A stretch of 64,000 nucleotides of DNA from an uncultured Mediterranea sp. (GCF_902493215.1 NZ_CABUOL010000009.1:51724-115723), one strand, 5' to 3'. Shown: positions 43,858-53,700, numbered from the stretch's first letter. Notes: generated by a model not told the origin, from the letters alone. A program made the numbers and translations.

Positions 43858-44563
43858 ACGATGACAACAGGCTTTTCAGGGTTGACAATATTGCGTCTGC
43901 CTGAATTTGTTGCCCCATCTTGTTCCAGTGGAACCTATCACCTCTGGTATATTCACGGTGAGGTATCATTACTGAATACAAATCAATGATATGAACTCCT
44001 TGGGATTTCATAACCCTATCGGCTTTCTTGTTTCTCCTCACAATTATCGGATTGATTTCAGGGTCAAGTTCCGTACTGTTCTTTGATAAAACGGGGGTAG
44101 TCATACTCCAAACAAGAATGGCATTCGGGTTGTTCTTCTTCAAAATATCAACATACTCATTCATCAAGTTAACATACTTGTCTTCATCAACCCTTCCTTT
44201 GGGCCAACCATGAAGCCCGATATTGAAATGGATTATGTCATATTTTCTATGGGATGATGCCTTGTCCAGTAAAGGAAAAAGATCGGGATGTGCTTCATGT
44301 AAGCCGGTTTTCCAAAAATCGACCACGGCTTTGTCTTTTAGCCCCGCTTTTACGAGGTCACCGTATCCGCTCAACATTGAATCACCTATCAGCAAGACTT
44401 TCTTTTTCTTGCTCACACAAGCAGTATCCTCATAAAAGCCCCATCCTGAGCCGTCAGGATGGAGCATGGTTTTCAACTGACTGTCATTTGCGTCATGTTG
44501 ATTTTGAGAATATAAATTTATAGTTAGAATGTAAAATAGAAGAAATAAAGAGCCCGTTCTCAT
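43844..44563 (-). CDS. SGNH/GDSL hydrolase (probable carbohydrate esterase)
   Basis: 239 residues; signal peptide (SLFLLFYILTINLYSQ). SGNH fold with block I nucleophile Ser62 in LLIGDSMLSGYGD, block II/III FNIGLHGWPKGRVDEDKYVNLM (Gly and an oxyanion residue), VWSMTTPV, and block V Asp209/His212 in GDRFHWNKMGQQIQADAIL. The catalytic triad is complete. Such enzymes remove acetyl or other acyl groups from glycans in polysaccharide loci. The last residues (SSSALD) run into the remnant of a second SGNH gene, so the natural C-terminus may be slightly altered. It lies 30 bases after GH97. Confidence 0.85.
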   Translation of the reverse strand: MRTGSLFLLFYILTINLYSQNQHDANDSQLKTMLHPDGSGWGFYEDTACVSKKKKVLLIGDSMLSGYGDLVKAGLKDKAVVDFWKTGLHEAHPDLFPLLDKASSHRKYDIIHFNIGLHGWPKGRVDEDKYVNLMNEYVDILKKNNPNAILVWSMTTPVLSKNSTELDPEINPIIVRRNKKADRVMKSQGVHIIDLYSVMIPHREYTRGDRFHWNKMGQQIQADAILSTLKSLLSSSALD

Positions 44564-44593
44564 ATTTATATGATTCTAATCCTAAGCATTGTC

Positions 44594-46474
44594 CTATCTA
44601 CTTATGTGTAATACACATCCGGAATTCTGCAAAACACTAAACGTGATATTCTCTGAAAGTTTATTGTATCTTTTTATAGCAATCTTTTCTTTCGATTTTT
44701 CTGATGGCTGATAATAAAGTGTCGCTTTACAACGTTCAACATCAACTAAAGTCGATAGATCAATTTCTATATTCTTTTCATTACCGGCATTCAATACTGA
44801 AACATACCAATTGGTTCCTGAACGACGGGCCACAACAACATAATCTCCCATCTCTCCCTCAAGAAATCTTGTCTCGTCCCAAACTGTCGGAATAGAACAG
44901 TAGAAATCAGTTATTTCATCTATCTTCACCATGGATTCGGCTGAGCCTGCCCCGCCGACTTTCACTGGAGAACCATAGGGACGGTCATACCAATAAATAA
45001 ACTGCCATGGGCTATAGATTGCAACCTTCTTGGCCAGCTGAGCCGCGCGTCCACCCATTTTATCAGACGTAACACGTTCAGCAAAATAACAATTGGTATA
45101 GTCACCTGCGCCGCATATCATACGGCTGAAGAATGTATATACAGTCTGTTGGAGTGAAGGGCTTTCTTCATCTCCACGGATACCTTCTTGAGTTATGAGG
45201 TTAGGATATGTTCTGGAGTATCCTGTAGGGCGGTACTCGTCATGTATATCGACCATAAGTTCGTATTTAGCAGCTTTTCTTACGGCATGATGAAGCCATG
45301 AAGTGGAATATTGGTCTCCAACATCGACAAAACCATATTTCAAACCTTTTACTCCCCATTTCTTGTATAGAGGAAGAATCTCGTCAAGCTGGTTCTTCAA
45401 TGCCTTCATGTTCACATACAGAATGATACCTACACCCTTTTCGTTGGCATAATCTATTACTTTCTGTAAATCAAGTTCGCCTTTCGATCTTGCCGGATCG
45501 ACAGTTACAGTCGTTGCATCCGACTTGGGATCGTTTTCTGGACCATACCAGCCGGCATCATATTCCACATACTCTATTCCATTGGCTACAGCAAAATCTA
45601 CACAGGCCATACCACCCTGAGTAGTCAGTGTAACTTCTCGGATCACATTTCCGGGCTTAATCCAATCTGTACGTTCAATCTGATTGGGCTCATTCAAATT
45701 CAGCACGAAATAATTGTTTTGTACTATTTGTCCAGGATTACCTCCTACCATTACATAACGCCAAGGCGACTTATAGTCAGCCAAATCCAATTCGACTTTT
45801 CCAGACAAATCGGATTGCAGGCCTATACCGTTTTCGCTTTTCTTCAGTTTCATTCTGGAATAGTCTACCAATGCTGCCTCTCCCACTGCTACATATTTAT
45901 TAGGGGATATCTTCACGACTTGTGGTCTGTCAAGACTTCCTTTAAGTTGACTGAGTTTTGTTTCATAGAAAGCCGACTGTGCACGGTCCGATGCCCAGGT
46001 CGTACAATCTGTATCAAAAAGGAATTCAGTATTTTCTTTCAGAAGAGTCCTGTTCCAGAAATCAAGTTCGTCAAAACTGTACCTAAAGGCCAATCCTTCG
46101 TCATATAGCCGCACGTCTACAGTCATATCCTTGTCGTTTTCGGAAGAAGACAGCTGTAGCGTCATGCTGTTATAACAATCGGTGATATATTTGTTTTCGC
46201 CAAACAGCGGTTGCCAGCTGCTTCTTACTTCATCCGTTGTATATTTCTTCAGATTCCATCCTCCTTGGATGACATTTTTATCCAATTCAAACTGGATAGT
46301 CTTAGTTTCAACCAGTTTCTGATTCCCCGAATAAAGTGATATCGATACGTTCTGAGTACCTACTTTTATTTCGGCCTTGAGGTTTTCCGACGGACTCAAC
46401 AAAGGAAGTTCTGACTGTGCCCATGAAAATGAAGGCAGAGACAAAGCCAACAATAAAAACAACTTATTTCTCAT
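44594..46474 (-). CDS. GH97 family alpha-glycosidase
   Basis: 626 residues; signal peptide ending near FSWAQ. N-terminal super-beta-sandwich (QSELPLLSPSENLKAEIKVGTQNVSISLYSGNQ), then a (beta/alpha)8 barrel with GH97 hallmarks (VEYDAGWYGPEND, GVGIILYVNMKALKNQLDEILPLYKKWGVKGLKYGFVDVGDQ, MVDIHDEYRPTGYSRTYPNLITQEGIRGDEE) and a C-terminal beta domain. Family members are inverting alpha-glucosidases (SusB type) or retaining alpha-galactosidases. The KYGF sequence has Gly where I recall retaining members having Asp, hinting at the inverting type, but this needs alignment. Periplasmic; acts on imported oligosaccharides. Confidence 0.93.
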   Translation of the reverse strand: MRNKLFLLLALSLPSFSWAQSELPLLSPSENLKAEIKVGTQNVSISLYSGNQKLVETKTIQFELDKNVIQGGWNLKKYTTDEVRSSWQPLFGENKYITDCYNSMTLQLSSSENDKDMTVDVRLYDEGLAFRYSFDELDFWNRTLLKENTEFLFDTDCTTWASDRAQSAFYETKLSQLKGSLDRPQVVKISPNKYVAVGEAALVDYSRMKLKKSENGIGLQSDLSGKVELDLADYKSPWRYVMVGGNPGQIVQNNYFVLNLNEPNQIERTDWIKPGNVIREVTLTTQGGMACVDFAVANGIEYVEYDAGWYGPENDPKSDATTVTVDPARSKGELDLQKVIDYANEKGVGIILYVNMKALKNQLDEILPLYKKWGVKGLKYGFVDVGDQYSTSWLHHAVRKAAKYELMVDIHDEYRPTGYSRTYPNLITQEGIRGDEESPSLQQTVYTFFSRMICGAGDYTNCYFAERVTSDKMGGRAAQLAKKVAIYSPWQFIYWYDRPYGSPVKVGGAGSAESMVKIDEITDFYCSIPTVWDETRFLEGEMGDYVVVARRSGTNWYVSVLNAGNEKNIEIDLSTLVDVERCKATLYYQPSEKSKEKIAIKRYNKLSENITFSVLQNSGCVLHISR

Positions 46475-46571
46475 ATTTTATTTGCGATTATTTATTTGCG
46501 AATTTTTATGAAGCCAATTGCGTGGTGATAAAACTCTTTATCGTTTTAATCATGTACCTTCATGAAAAACG

Positions 46572-46667
46572 AAGAGACTATAATCTTGCTATTTGGTAAT
46601 GATTATCAGAGGGAAATCACTCGTACAATCGAAAAACGGTTGTATATAGCTCAGATTATAGTCTCTT
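46572..46667 (-). terminator. Inverted repeat / terminator after susD
   Basis: AAGAGACTATAATCT (46572-46586) and AGATTATAGTCTCTT (46653-46667) are perfect 15-base inverted repeats with a 66-base loop. On the minus strand the distal arm is followed by CGTTTTTC. Confidence 0.6.
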
Positions 46668-46678
46668 TGTTTTAAAGT

Positions 46679-48394
46679 TTAATAACCCGGATTCTGTACC
46701 AGACCACCTTCCTTGTTTGCCTCTATTTCAGAGTTGGGAATAGGCAGTTTGTTAAGATGATCATCCAGTACATATCCTGCCTGAATAACTTTCGGATTAT
46801 ATTTCATCAAGTATTCTGATAGTTTATTGGTTCTCATTAATGTATTAATTCGATAATCCTCCATAAACAGTTCTCTTGCTCTTTCGTCCAATATCAAATC
46901 CATATTTACATCAGACTCGGAAACAGGTGTAGCATGGGCTCGGTTACGAATAACATTTATATCATTAGTAGCAGCTTTCAGATTTCCAGCCAACATATAT
47001 GCCTCAGCTCTTAACAGATAAGTTTCGGCCAAACGCATTATATACCAATCTTTATATATACGTCCGTTGTCGTGTGTTTCTCCACTCAAAGCGTCTGTAA
47101 ATTGTCCATGATGTTTGGCAGTAACTACTTTCATATAAGTAGGCTGGGTAATACGGAACAAATCTTCCTTGTTTCCAAGATTTTCTTCTGTCATTTTCTG
47201 ACCATAGAAACGACTTTCCGGGTTTGTCCAGTAATATTCTCGTTTCATGTTATACTTGGAATTTCTGATATCACGATCCCAGTCTCCTTTATATTCCCAT
47301 ATTTGGTTGCCTGCGTAGTCTGTAATTGAGATTTGGTCGACAGGACGTCCGCTCAAAATATCCTTAAGCCAGTTGGATTTACCATCAACATCCTTGAGCA
47401 TCCACCAGTTGGTACCAATCCACCTTTCAAGGCCGAAGTAACCACCTGAGTTACCTTCATTACCACCACCAACAAGATCAACGTCAAACTGTACATTCCA
47501 TATACATTCCTTGTTTCCGTCAATTCTATTAAAATTGTCTTCGCGGAACAAATCCCAGTAAACATCCCCCCAAGGCTCTTTTTCACCTTGATAATCATAG
47601 CCTTCAAACTCAAAATCAATCAGCTTTCCAAATCGTTCTTTCATCAATGACATGGCGGGATTACTGATTACATCGGAAGCCGCCTGGATAGCACCCTCAT
47701 AATCCTTAAGTCCTATCAAAATTTCAGCCATCAAATGTTGGGCGGCCACTTTAGATGCTCTACCTCCTTTTTGGTCGTCTATATCAGGCATCCATCTGAT
47801 TGCAAAATCCAAGTCTTCCTTGCATTGTTTATAGATTTCTTCTTGAGTCGCACTTTTGTAATTAAACTGTGGAGACGTGGTTTCTTTCAGGACAATGGGA
47901 GCATTTCCCCACATATTGGCCAAGAATCTATACGCAAAAGCTCTTAAAAACTTAGCTTCTCCAACTATAGCATTTTTTTCTTCATCGGATACCCATTCTG
48001 CATATTCGCTTTCGGAACGGTCTATTATTACGTTACAGCTATAAATCATGGAATAAAGTCTTGACCACCATTTCTTGCTGAAACTATTATCAGCATTTAA
48101 TGTATTCCAATAGAAATATTCCGGATAAGAGCTTTCGCCTGATCTTGGAGAACATAAATCAATGTCTACCCCCAACATATCGAAATTTTGCCAGGAATCA
48201 GTATTCGCATAAAAATATGTTCTGATATTGGAATAGATTCCAGCTAAAGCAGCCTCGAAACCTTTTTTATTTGTATAAGAATTTTCCGGTGTCAAGAAAT
48301 CCAATGGTTTCTCTTCCAGCAAATCATAACATGAAGTCAGTCCCCCAACAAGGGCAAGGGCAAGACATATATTTCTTAGTTTCATTGTATTCAA
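46679..48394 (-). CDS. SusD/RagB-family glycan-binding lipoprotein (second locus)
   Basis: 571 residues. Lipobox LTSC near residue 22 (MNTMKLRNICLALALVGGLTSC; Met4 at 48385 is an equally possible start). SusD features: YSCNVIIDRSESEYAEW, VGEAKFLRAFAYRFLANMWG with APIVLKE, GGRASKVAAQHLMAEILIGLKDYEGAIQAAS, WYIMRLAETYLLRAEAYMLAGNLKAATNDINVIRNRA, DERARELFMEDYR and the terminal PIPNSEIEANKEGGLVQNPGY. It lies 2 bases after the SusC stop, in the same operon. Confidence 0.96.
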   Translation of the reverse strand: MNTMKLRNICLALALVGGLTSCYDLLEEKPLDFLTPENSYTNKKGFEAALAGIYSNIRTYFYANTDSWQNFDMLGVDIDLCSPRSGESSYPEYFYWNTLNADNSFSKKWWSRLYSMIYSCNVIIDRSESEYAEWVSDEEKNAIVGEAKFLRAFAYRFLANMWGNAPIVLKETTSPQFNYKSATQEEIYKQCKEDLDFAIRWMPDIDDQKGGRASKVAAQHLMAEILIGLKDYEGAIQAASDVISNPAMSLMKERFGKLIDFEFEGYDYQGEKEPWGDVYWDLFREDNFNRIDGNKECIWNVQFDVDLVGGGNEGNSGGYFGLERWIGTNWWMLKDVDGKSNWLKDILSGRPVDQISITDYAGNQIWEYKGDWDRDIRNSKYNMKREYYWTNPESRFYGQKMTEENLGNKEDLFRITQPTYMKVVTAKHHGQFTDALSGETHDNGRIYKDWYIMRLAETYLLRAEAYMLAGNLKAATNDINVIRNRAHATPVSESDVNMDLILDERARELFMEDYRINTLMRTNKLSEYLMKYNPKVIQAGYVLDDHLNKLPIPNSEIEANKEGGLVQNPGY

Positions 48395-48396
48395 TT

Positions 48397-51300
48397 TTAG
48401 AAATTAAAAATAAGATTCATTTGATAAGTACGAATAGAGGGACGTGCACTGATTGACAATCCTTGTCCCGTCTCAGCATCGAGTCCATCCCAATACGGAG
48501 AAAATTCGAACAAGTTGTCAGCACTCAATGACAGTTTCATATTATTCAAACCAATTCTCTTGACAAATCTGGACAGATTATAAGTCAATGCCACTTTCTG
48601 TAGCTTTATAAAGCTTCTATCCTGATATAATGTTCCTTTGTAACGTGCATTTTTTTGATAATCCAAGCGGGGAAATTTTGCATCCGTATTCTCAGGAGTC
48701 CAATAATCCAATATGGTTCGATTATGCTGACCGCTATTTATATACTCATCATAATAGGGAGTATTAGCAGATTGGAAATAACCGTTTCCACCCCAAATTG
48801 AATTAATATAAATCATCAAAGACCAGTCTTTGTATGTCAATGTATTTGTCATACTCCAACGGAAGTTTTCTTTGGATGTTCCCAAGAACTGGCGATCGTT
48901 TTCAGAATCAATCTTTCCATCGCCATTTAAATCTTCAAGTTTGTAATCACCGGGACGCATTCCTTCCATTATCGTACCATTATCAACATCCTCCTGTTGC
49001 CACATTCCTGTGATTTTATAACCATATATTGTACCAAGCGATTTTCCAATAAAGTATCCTGAACTGATCAAATCATCTTCTTTGCCGTCCCCGTCATTAT
49101 CTTCACCATAAATGGATGCAACTTTGTTTCTATTCAATGAGAAAGCAAAATCTGTCGTCCAAGAAAAATCTTTCTTGGATATATTCAACGAATGCAAGCT
49201 TATTTCAACACCTTTATTTTGTATTTTTCCCAGATTGGATGTTATGGAAGATTTTCCTGAAATAGTAGGCAAAGCCAAACTGAATAACAGGTCTTTTGTA
49301 TTGGTAAAATAAGTATCAATACTACCGGACAAACGATTTTCAAACAAAGAGAAATCAATACCAGCATTAAAACCTGTTGTCGTTTCCCAGCCAAGATTAT
49401 CAAGAGCAAACGAGGATATACTTTGGGTAATGGAATAGGAAGGATCTCCTGCAAAAATATACTTCCCTGTTCCTACTTTAGCCAAAGTAGTGTACGGACT
49501 AATTGACTGATTACCATTTGATCCATAGGATAAACGTAAGGCCAGGTTGTCAATCGGCTCAACATCCTTCATAAAATTCTCGTTAGAGATGTTCCAATTA
49601 AAACCTCCGGAAGCAAATGTGGCCCATTTTCTGTTTTTACTGAATGCAGAACAACCGTCACGACGTACTGTACCGGTAAAAGAATATCGGTTATCGAATG
49701 TATAGGTTGCACGTGCCATCATACCAATAGCTCCACTTTCGCCACTACCTGTACTTACCGTTTGTTTCTTTCCATCTTCAAGCTTGTTGTCCCCTAAAAT
49801 AGTATTGTCAAAATCTTCCGCATAAGCAGACATGTCATTCCAGGTACGCCGTTCACGGGAATAAAGTAAGGTGACATCAATGTTGTGTATATTGTTGAAT
49901 GTATTATTATACTTGATGAGGTTATCCAGCAACATGTGATAGTTGTTGCTATTGCTTCTTTCTCCCTTACCATTCTTTCCTTGGCCTGCTGTTGTATATT
50001 CATCATAGAAATAATTATTCTGCGACCAACGGAGATTGTTGGAGTATACCATTTCGTACGTCAGACCTTTCACCCAAGGAACCGTAATCTTTGCATTCAG
50101 AATGGCACCAAGTGTATTATATTTCTCCAAATCATCCGTTTTCATACTCCAGAACGGACTTTCAAAAGAAGTTGTAGTCTGAGGATACTGTAAATACTTA
50201 CCGGAATCATCATATAATGAAGCATAAGGACTGAATTGGGCAGCTTTATTTAAGTCAGGTGAACTACCCGAATAGTCACGAATACTGTAATTAGACTTAA
50301 CTCCAACTTTCAACCAGTCAGTAAGATTGGTTTCTACGTTAATACGTCCTGAGAAATTCTTGTATCTGTCGTTAAGTACGACACCTTTCTGGTCTGTCAA
50401 AGAAGCGGAGATATAATATGTAGCAAGTTCCGAGCTGTTTGAAATGCTGACATTAGCCTTTACATTATAGGCGCTTTGACGGAATAAATCGTATGGATCT
50501 GTAAATGTAGGTCTGTGATCTGGAGTTGCATTATAATTGTCAGCTTCTATTGGCTGAAGGTACAGTGCTATCTTATCGGGATCGGCATCCATTCCATTGG
50601 CTACACGATAATCCAAAAGTTTTTGTATATATCCTTCAGCATCATAAACCTCCTGACGTCTCAGCTCATGACTGTATCCGTATGAAAGATTCACATTAAA
50701 TTGAGGTTTACCACCTTCGCTTCTGCCTCGTTTGGTCGTAATCAAAATGACACCATTGGCAGAACGGCTACCATATACAGCGGCTGCACTGGCATCTTTC
50801 AAAACAGTAAGGTCCTCAATATCTTCCGAAGGCAAATCTGCCAATGATCCGTCAAATATAGCTCCATCCACCACAATAAGAGGGTCATTTCCACCCGTTG
50901 AATTTTGACCACGTATACTGAACCCGGCCACAGCACCTGCCGTATTTGTACCGCCAATATTCAATCCGGGAACAGAACCCTTCAAGGTTTCCATAATATT
51001 GTTGGTCGGAACATCACGGTATGTATCAATATCAGCCTTAATGACAGAACCTGTAATGGCTTGCTTGTTTGTTGTACCATAACCTACCACTACAACTTCG
51101 TCCAGCATTTCGGCATCTTCCACCAGTTTTACCAGCAAATGTTTCTGGTCGCCTACCGTGATTCTCTGTGTCGTATAACCAATGTAAGAGATTTCCAATA
51201 CATCATTGCTTTGCACATCCAAATGGAAATTACCGTCTACATCAGTTATCGTACCGTTTCCCGTACCTTTTACCATAACATTAGCGCCGATTACCGGTTC

Positions 51301-51666
51301 CCCGTTCGAATCGGTGATCACACCGGTTATTTTCTGCTTCTTACCTTGCTGGGAAGTATTCGCACCCTTCTTCGAAATGATTATCATCTTGTCCTGTATC
51401 GAAAAGGTTACTCCATCCCCCAAAACGGTAGACAGCACTTGCTCCAACGACGTGTTCTTAAAATCGGCTGTTACCAGGCGGTTTTCATCGACCACATCCT
51501 TTTTGTACATAATGGAAAACTTGGACTGTTTTTCCACTTCCTTCAATACGGTTTTCAAAGGTACGTTCTTAAACTGATACGTCACACTTTGTGCATTCAT
51601 GGCCAGAGCTCCAGACAGCAATATAGCGGCCATCAGAGATCTTCCGAAATGTTTTTTGTAGTTCAT
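48397..51666 (-). CDS. SusC-type TonB-dependent transducer with STN domain
   Basis: 1089 residues. Signal peptide ending near AMNAQ, an STN domain (VTYQFKNVPLKTVLKEVEKQSKFSIMYKKDVV ... LSTVLGDGVTFSIQDKMIIISKK), a carboxypeptidase-regulatory-like domain (KITGVITDSNGEPVIGANVMVKG), the TonB box EVVVVGYG, a plug with GSRSANGVILITTKRG and a barrel ending in IFNF. The STN domain is the part that contacts FecR-type anti-sigma factors, matching the fecR and sigma genes just upstream. It should therefore both import oligosaccharide and signal its presence. Start at MNYKKHFGRSL (51666). No TAnnTTTG promoter is visible, consistent with ECF control. Confidence 0.96.
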   Translation of the reverse strand: MNYKKHFGRSLMAAILLSGALAMNAQSVTYQFKNVPLKTVLKEVEKQSKFSIMYKKDVVDENRLVTADFKNTSLEQVLSTVLGDGVTFSIQDKMIIISKKGANTSQQGKKQKITGVITDSNGEPVIGANVMVKGTGNGTITDVDGNFHLDVQSNDVLEISYIGYTTQRITVGDQKHLLVKLVEDAEMLDEVVVVGYGTTNKQAITGSVIKADIDTYRDVPTNNIMETLKGSVPGLNIGGTNTAGAVAGFSIRGQNSTGGNDPLIVVDGAIFDGSLADLPSEDIEDLTVLKDASAAAVYGSRSANGVILITTKRGRSEGGKPQFNVNLSYGYSHELRRQEVYDAEGYIQKLLDYRVANGMDADPDKIALYLQPIEADNYNATPDHRPTFTDPYDLFRQSAYNVKANVSISNSSELATYYISASLTDQKGVVLNDRYKNFSGRINVETNLTDWLKVGVKSNYSIRDYSGSSPDLNKAAQFSPYASLYDDSGKYLQYPQTTTSFESPFWSMKTDDLEKYNTLGAILNAKITVPWVKGLTYEMVYSNNLRWSQNNYFYDEYTTAGQGKNGKGERSNSNNYHMLLDNLIKYNNTFNNIHNIDVTLLYSRERRTWNDMSAYAEDFDNTILGDNKLEDGKKQTVSTGSGESGAIGMMARATYTFDNRYSFTGTVRRDGCSAFSKNRKWATFASGGFNWNISNENFMKDVEPIDNLALRLSYGSNGNQSISPYTTLAKVGTGKYIFAGDPSYSITQSISSFALDNLGWETTTGFNAGIDFSLFENRLSGSIDTYFTNTKDLLFSLALPTISGKSSITSNLGKIQNKGVEISLHSLNISKKDFSWTTDFAFSLNRNKVASIYGEDNDGDGKEDDLISSGYFIGKSLGTIYGYKITGMWQQEDVDNGTIMEGMRPGDYKLEDLNGDGKIDSENDRQFLGTSKENFRWSMTNTLTYKDWSLMIYINSIWGGNGYFQSANTPYYDEYINSGQHNRTILDYWTPENTDAKFPRLDYQKNARYKGTLYQDRSFIKLQKVALTYNLSRFVKRIGLNNMKLSLSADNLFEFSPYWDGLDAETGQGLSISARPSIRTYQMNLIFNF

Positions 51667-51820
51667 AATGATTTGTTTTTCATTAAAGTAAGTTAGACAA
51701 AATATCAACAATTGCGCTCTTGTTTTTCATCTTTCAATGGATATAACAACTGTCAGATGATTTACCCAACCTCCAACTCTCTATTTTTTCACAAGATTTT
51801 TATCGGTTCTGACAATATAA

Positions 51821-51878
51821 AAAAATGAGATTGAAAAATTCCGTTGTTTCTATTGAAACGTTGAAACTCCCAATCTCA
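51821..51878 (-). terminator. Terminator of fecR
   Basis: TGAGATTG (51826-51833) pairs with CAATCTCA (51871-51878), with GTTTC/GAAAC inside. On the minus strand the stem is followed by TTTTTTTA. It separates the regulator genes from susC. Confidence 0.75.
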
Positions 51879-51933
51879 CAATCAGATTAATAATCACCCC
51901 TAATTAATCTTTTCCTAAAAACCGTCGCCATCC

Positions 51934-52932
51934 TCATTTCTTCTTGATATAAACCGAACGCCCCTGTTTCTCATAGCAGATGGAAGTAATCTGGGACAAT
52001 GCGTTCAAAATATCATCGATTGTTTCCTCGTTGCGGAGAGAGATGCGGAAAACCATGTCTTTCCGTATGGCCTCATCCAAACGAATGGTTACGTCGTATC
52101 GGCGGGAAAGGCGGTCCACCAGTTCCTGCAGTGATATCTTGTCGTATTCAAAGCGGCCCTCTGTCCACGACTTATATTGTTCGGCCTGTACTTGTTCCCT
52201 TGAAAACTGAAGCGTGTTCTTGTCCAGACAAACCAGTTCGCCCGGGCTGACGGGGATATGCCTTTCCTTATATATAATGTCAACCGCACCATTCAGCAGG
52301 GCTGTCGACACTTTCGTATCTTCGGGATAGGCACACACGTTGAATTTGGTGCCTTTGACCATCACATCATAAAAATCGGTCTTCACCACAAAAGGAACAT
52401 CGCCCTGCTGTCTGGAAACCTCAAAATAGGCTTCACCCGTCAGGCGGACTTCACGGCGACCGTTGTTGTAGTCGCCCGCATAGCGTAGTGTAGAACCTGC
52501 ATTCAGATATACCACCGTACCATCGGCCAGCAGCAAACGGGTCTTTTCGGCCCTGCCTATCTCCAGGGTAAAAAGATTATCGGCCGACTTCTGTACCTGA
52601 TAATAGTAAACGCCCATAAAACCAGCCATCAGGAAGATAAGTCCTGCAACTACCGCAGCGGCCATCCGTCCCCACAGAAGAAGACGTTTTCCACCCTTAC
52701 CCCTGGCAGGACGCAACGACATACGCAGCTTCATCCGTTTCCATTCTTCGTCGACCATCGGCGAAAGCTGGGGGGTAGAGAGCCATTCTTCCTCCCACTG
52801 GCGGAAAAGTTTCCCGTTTTCCGATGACATCCTGACAAAGCGGAACAGTTCTTTCTCGCCCTCGTAGTCCAATTCGCCTCTAAAATAGCGAACCGCCAAA
52901 TGGTAATAATATGTAGAGTCTGTTTGCTCCAT
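51934..52932 (-). CDS. FecR-family anti-sigma factor
   Basis: 332 residues. Cytoplasmic N-terminal sigma-binding region (1-88, with FVRMSSENGKLFRQWEEEW), one transmembrane helix (about 89-110, MAAAVVAGLIFLMAGFMGVYYY), then the periplasmic FecR domain (NLFTLEIGRAEKTRLLLADGTVVYLNAGSTLRYAGDYNNGRREVRLTGEAYFEVSRQ...PFVVKTDFYDVMVKGTKFNVCAYPED) and a C-terminal DUF4974/secretin-like domain (KISLQELVDRLSRRYDVTIRLDE) that docks to the STN domain of SusC. It holds the adjacent ECF sigma inactive until the transporter binds its glycan. Confidence 0.95.
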   Translation of the reverse strand: MEQTDSTYYYHLAVRYFRGELDYEGEKELFRFVRMSSENGKLFRQWEEEWLSTPQLSPMVDEEWKRMKLRMSLRPARGKGGKRLLLWGRMAAAVVAGLIFLMAGFMGVYYYQVQKSADNLFTLEIGRAEKTRLLLADGTVVYLNAGSTLRYAGDYNNGRREVRLTGEAYFEVSRQQGDVPFVVKTDFYDVMVKGTKFNVCAYPEDTKVSTALLNGAVDIIYKERHIPVSPGELVCLDKNTLQFSREQVQAEQYKSWTEGRFEYDKISLQELVDRLSRRYDVTIRLDEAIRKDMVFRISLRNEETIDDILNALSQITSICYEKQGRSVYIKKK

Positions 52933-53005
52933 CCAATCTTTACTTCTTTTTATGATAAAACAATCTTAAGTCCCTTTACCCAACCTCTTTTTACATTATT
53001 TAACA

Positions 53006-53620
53006 TCAAAGCCCTAACCACAACAGAATGAGCAGATAAACATCGGGGGGATAGTGTTCCTTGAAATAGCTGGAAAAGACTTTGAGGGCCTTCGAAATGT
53101 GTTTTTCCACGGCAGTGGTCGATATTTGCAACTTTTCGGCAATCTCCCGATTCTTCAAATGGCGGAAACGGCTCATGACGAACACTTCACGGCAACGGTC
53201 GGGCAACTGGCGAAGCACACGGCGAATCTGGCCCTGCAATTCTTCGTACAGCAGTTTCTGTTCGGGATCGACCCCGAAGTCCCAACAATACAGTTCTTCC
53301 TGCCCCACCGCCTGGGAAACTTCATCCAAAGGCTGCTGCTCCACCAGCTGTTTATGTTTGAGGTAATTCAGACAGGCATTGCGGACGATGACGAACAGAA
53401 GCGAGGTGACAGACACCGATTCAATCTGCATCCTCCGTTCCCAGAAGTGCATGAAGCTTTCCTGCAAGATGTCACGCGCCGTCTCCTCGTCGTCCACAAA
53501 GCGGAGCGCATAGCCGCGCAAGCGGGGATAATAGCTCCTGAACAGATATTCAAAAGCCCCATCATCGCCCTGCCTGACAGCCTGCAAGAGTTCATCTTCA
53601 TCTTTATACTTCTGTAGCAT
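53006..53620 (-). CDS. ECF sigma factor of the second glycan locus
   Basis: 204 residues. sigma2 (AFEYLFRSYYPRLRGYALRFVDDEETARDILQESFMHFWERR) and sigma4 (LPDRCREVFVMSRFRHLKNREIAEKLQISTTAVEKHISKALKVF), the arrangement of the Bacteroides polysaccharide-locus ECF family. The C-terminal tail PPDVYLLILLWLGL is hydrophobic. The gene is 73 bases upstream of fecR. Its own promoter is housekeeping type (53668-53700), so it is made constitutively and controlled by FecR. Expected target: the susC operon at 51666. Confidence 0.94.
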   Translation of the reverse strand: MLQKYKDEDELLQAVRQGDDGAFEYLFRSYYPRLRGYALRFVDDEETARDILQESFMHFWERRMQIESVSVTSLLFVIVRNACLNYLKHKQLVEQQPLDEVSQAVGQEELYCWDFGVDPEQKLLYEELQGQIRRVLRQLPDRCREVFVMSRFRHLKNREIAEKLQISTTAVEKHISKALKVFSSYFKEHYPPDVYLLILLWLGL

Positions 53621-53667
53621 ATAACACTTGTGATGGTTTCGTCCGATACAAATCTTGTTAACTTTGG

Positions 53668-53700
53668 CAAATATAATAAGAAATACTAAGAAAAAACAAA
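53668..53700 (-). promoter_or_regulatory. Promoter of the ECF sigma-fecR operon
   Basis: Minus strand: TTTG at 53697-53700, 21-base spacer, TATATTTG at 53668-53675, 47 bases before the sigma start codon. Confidence 0.7.
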
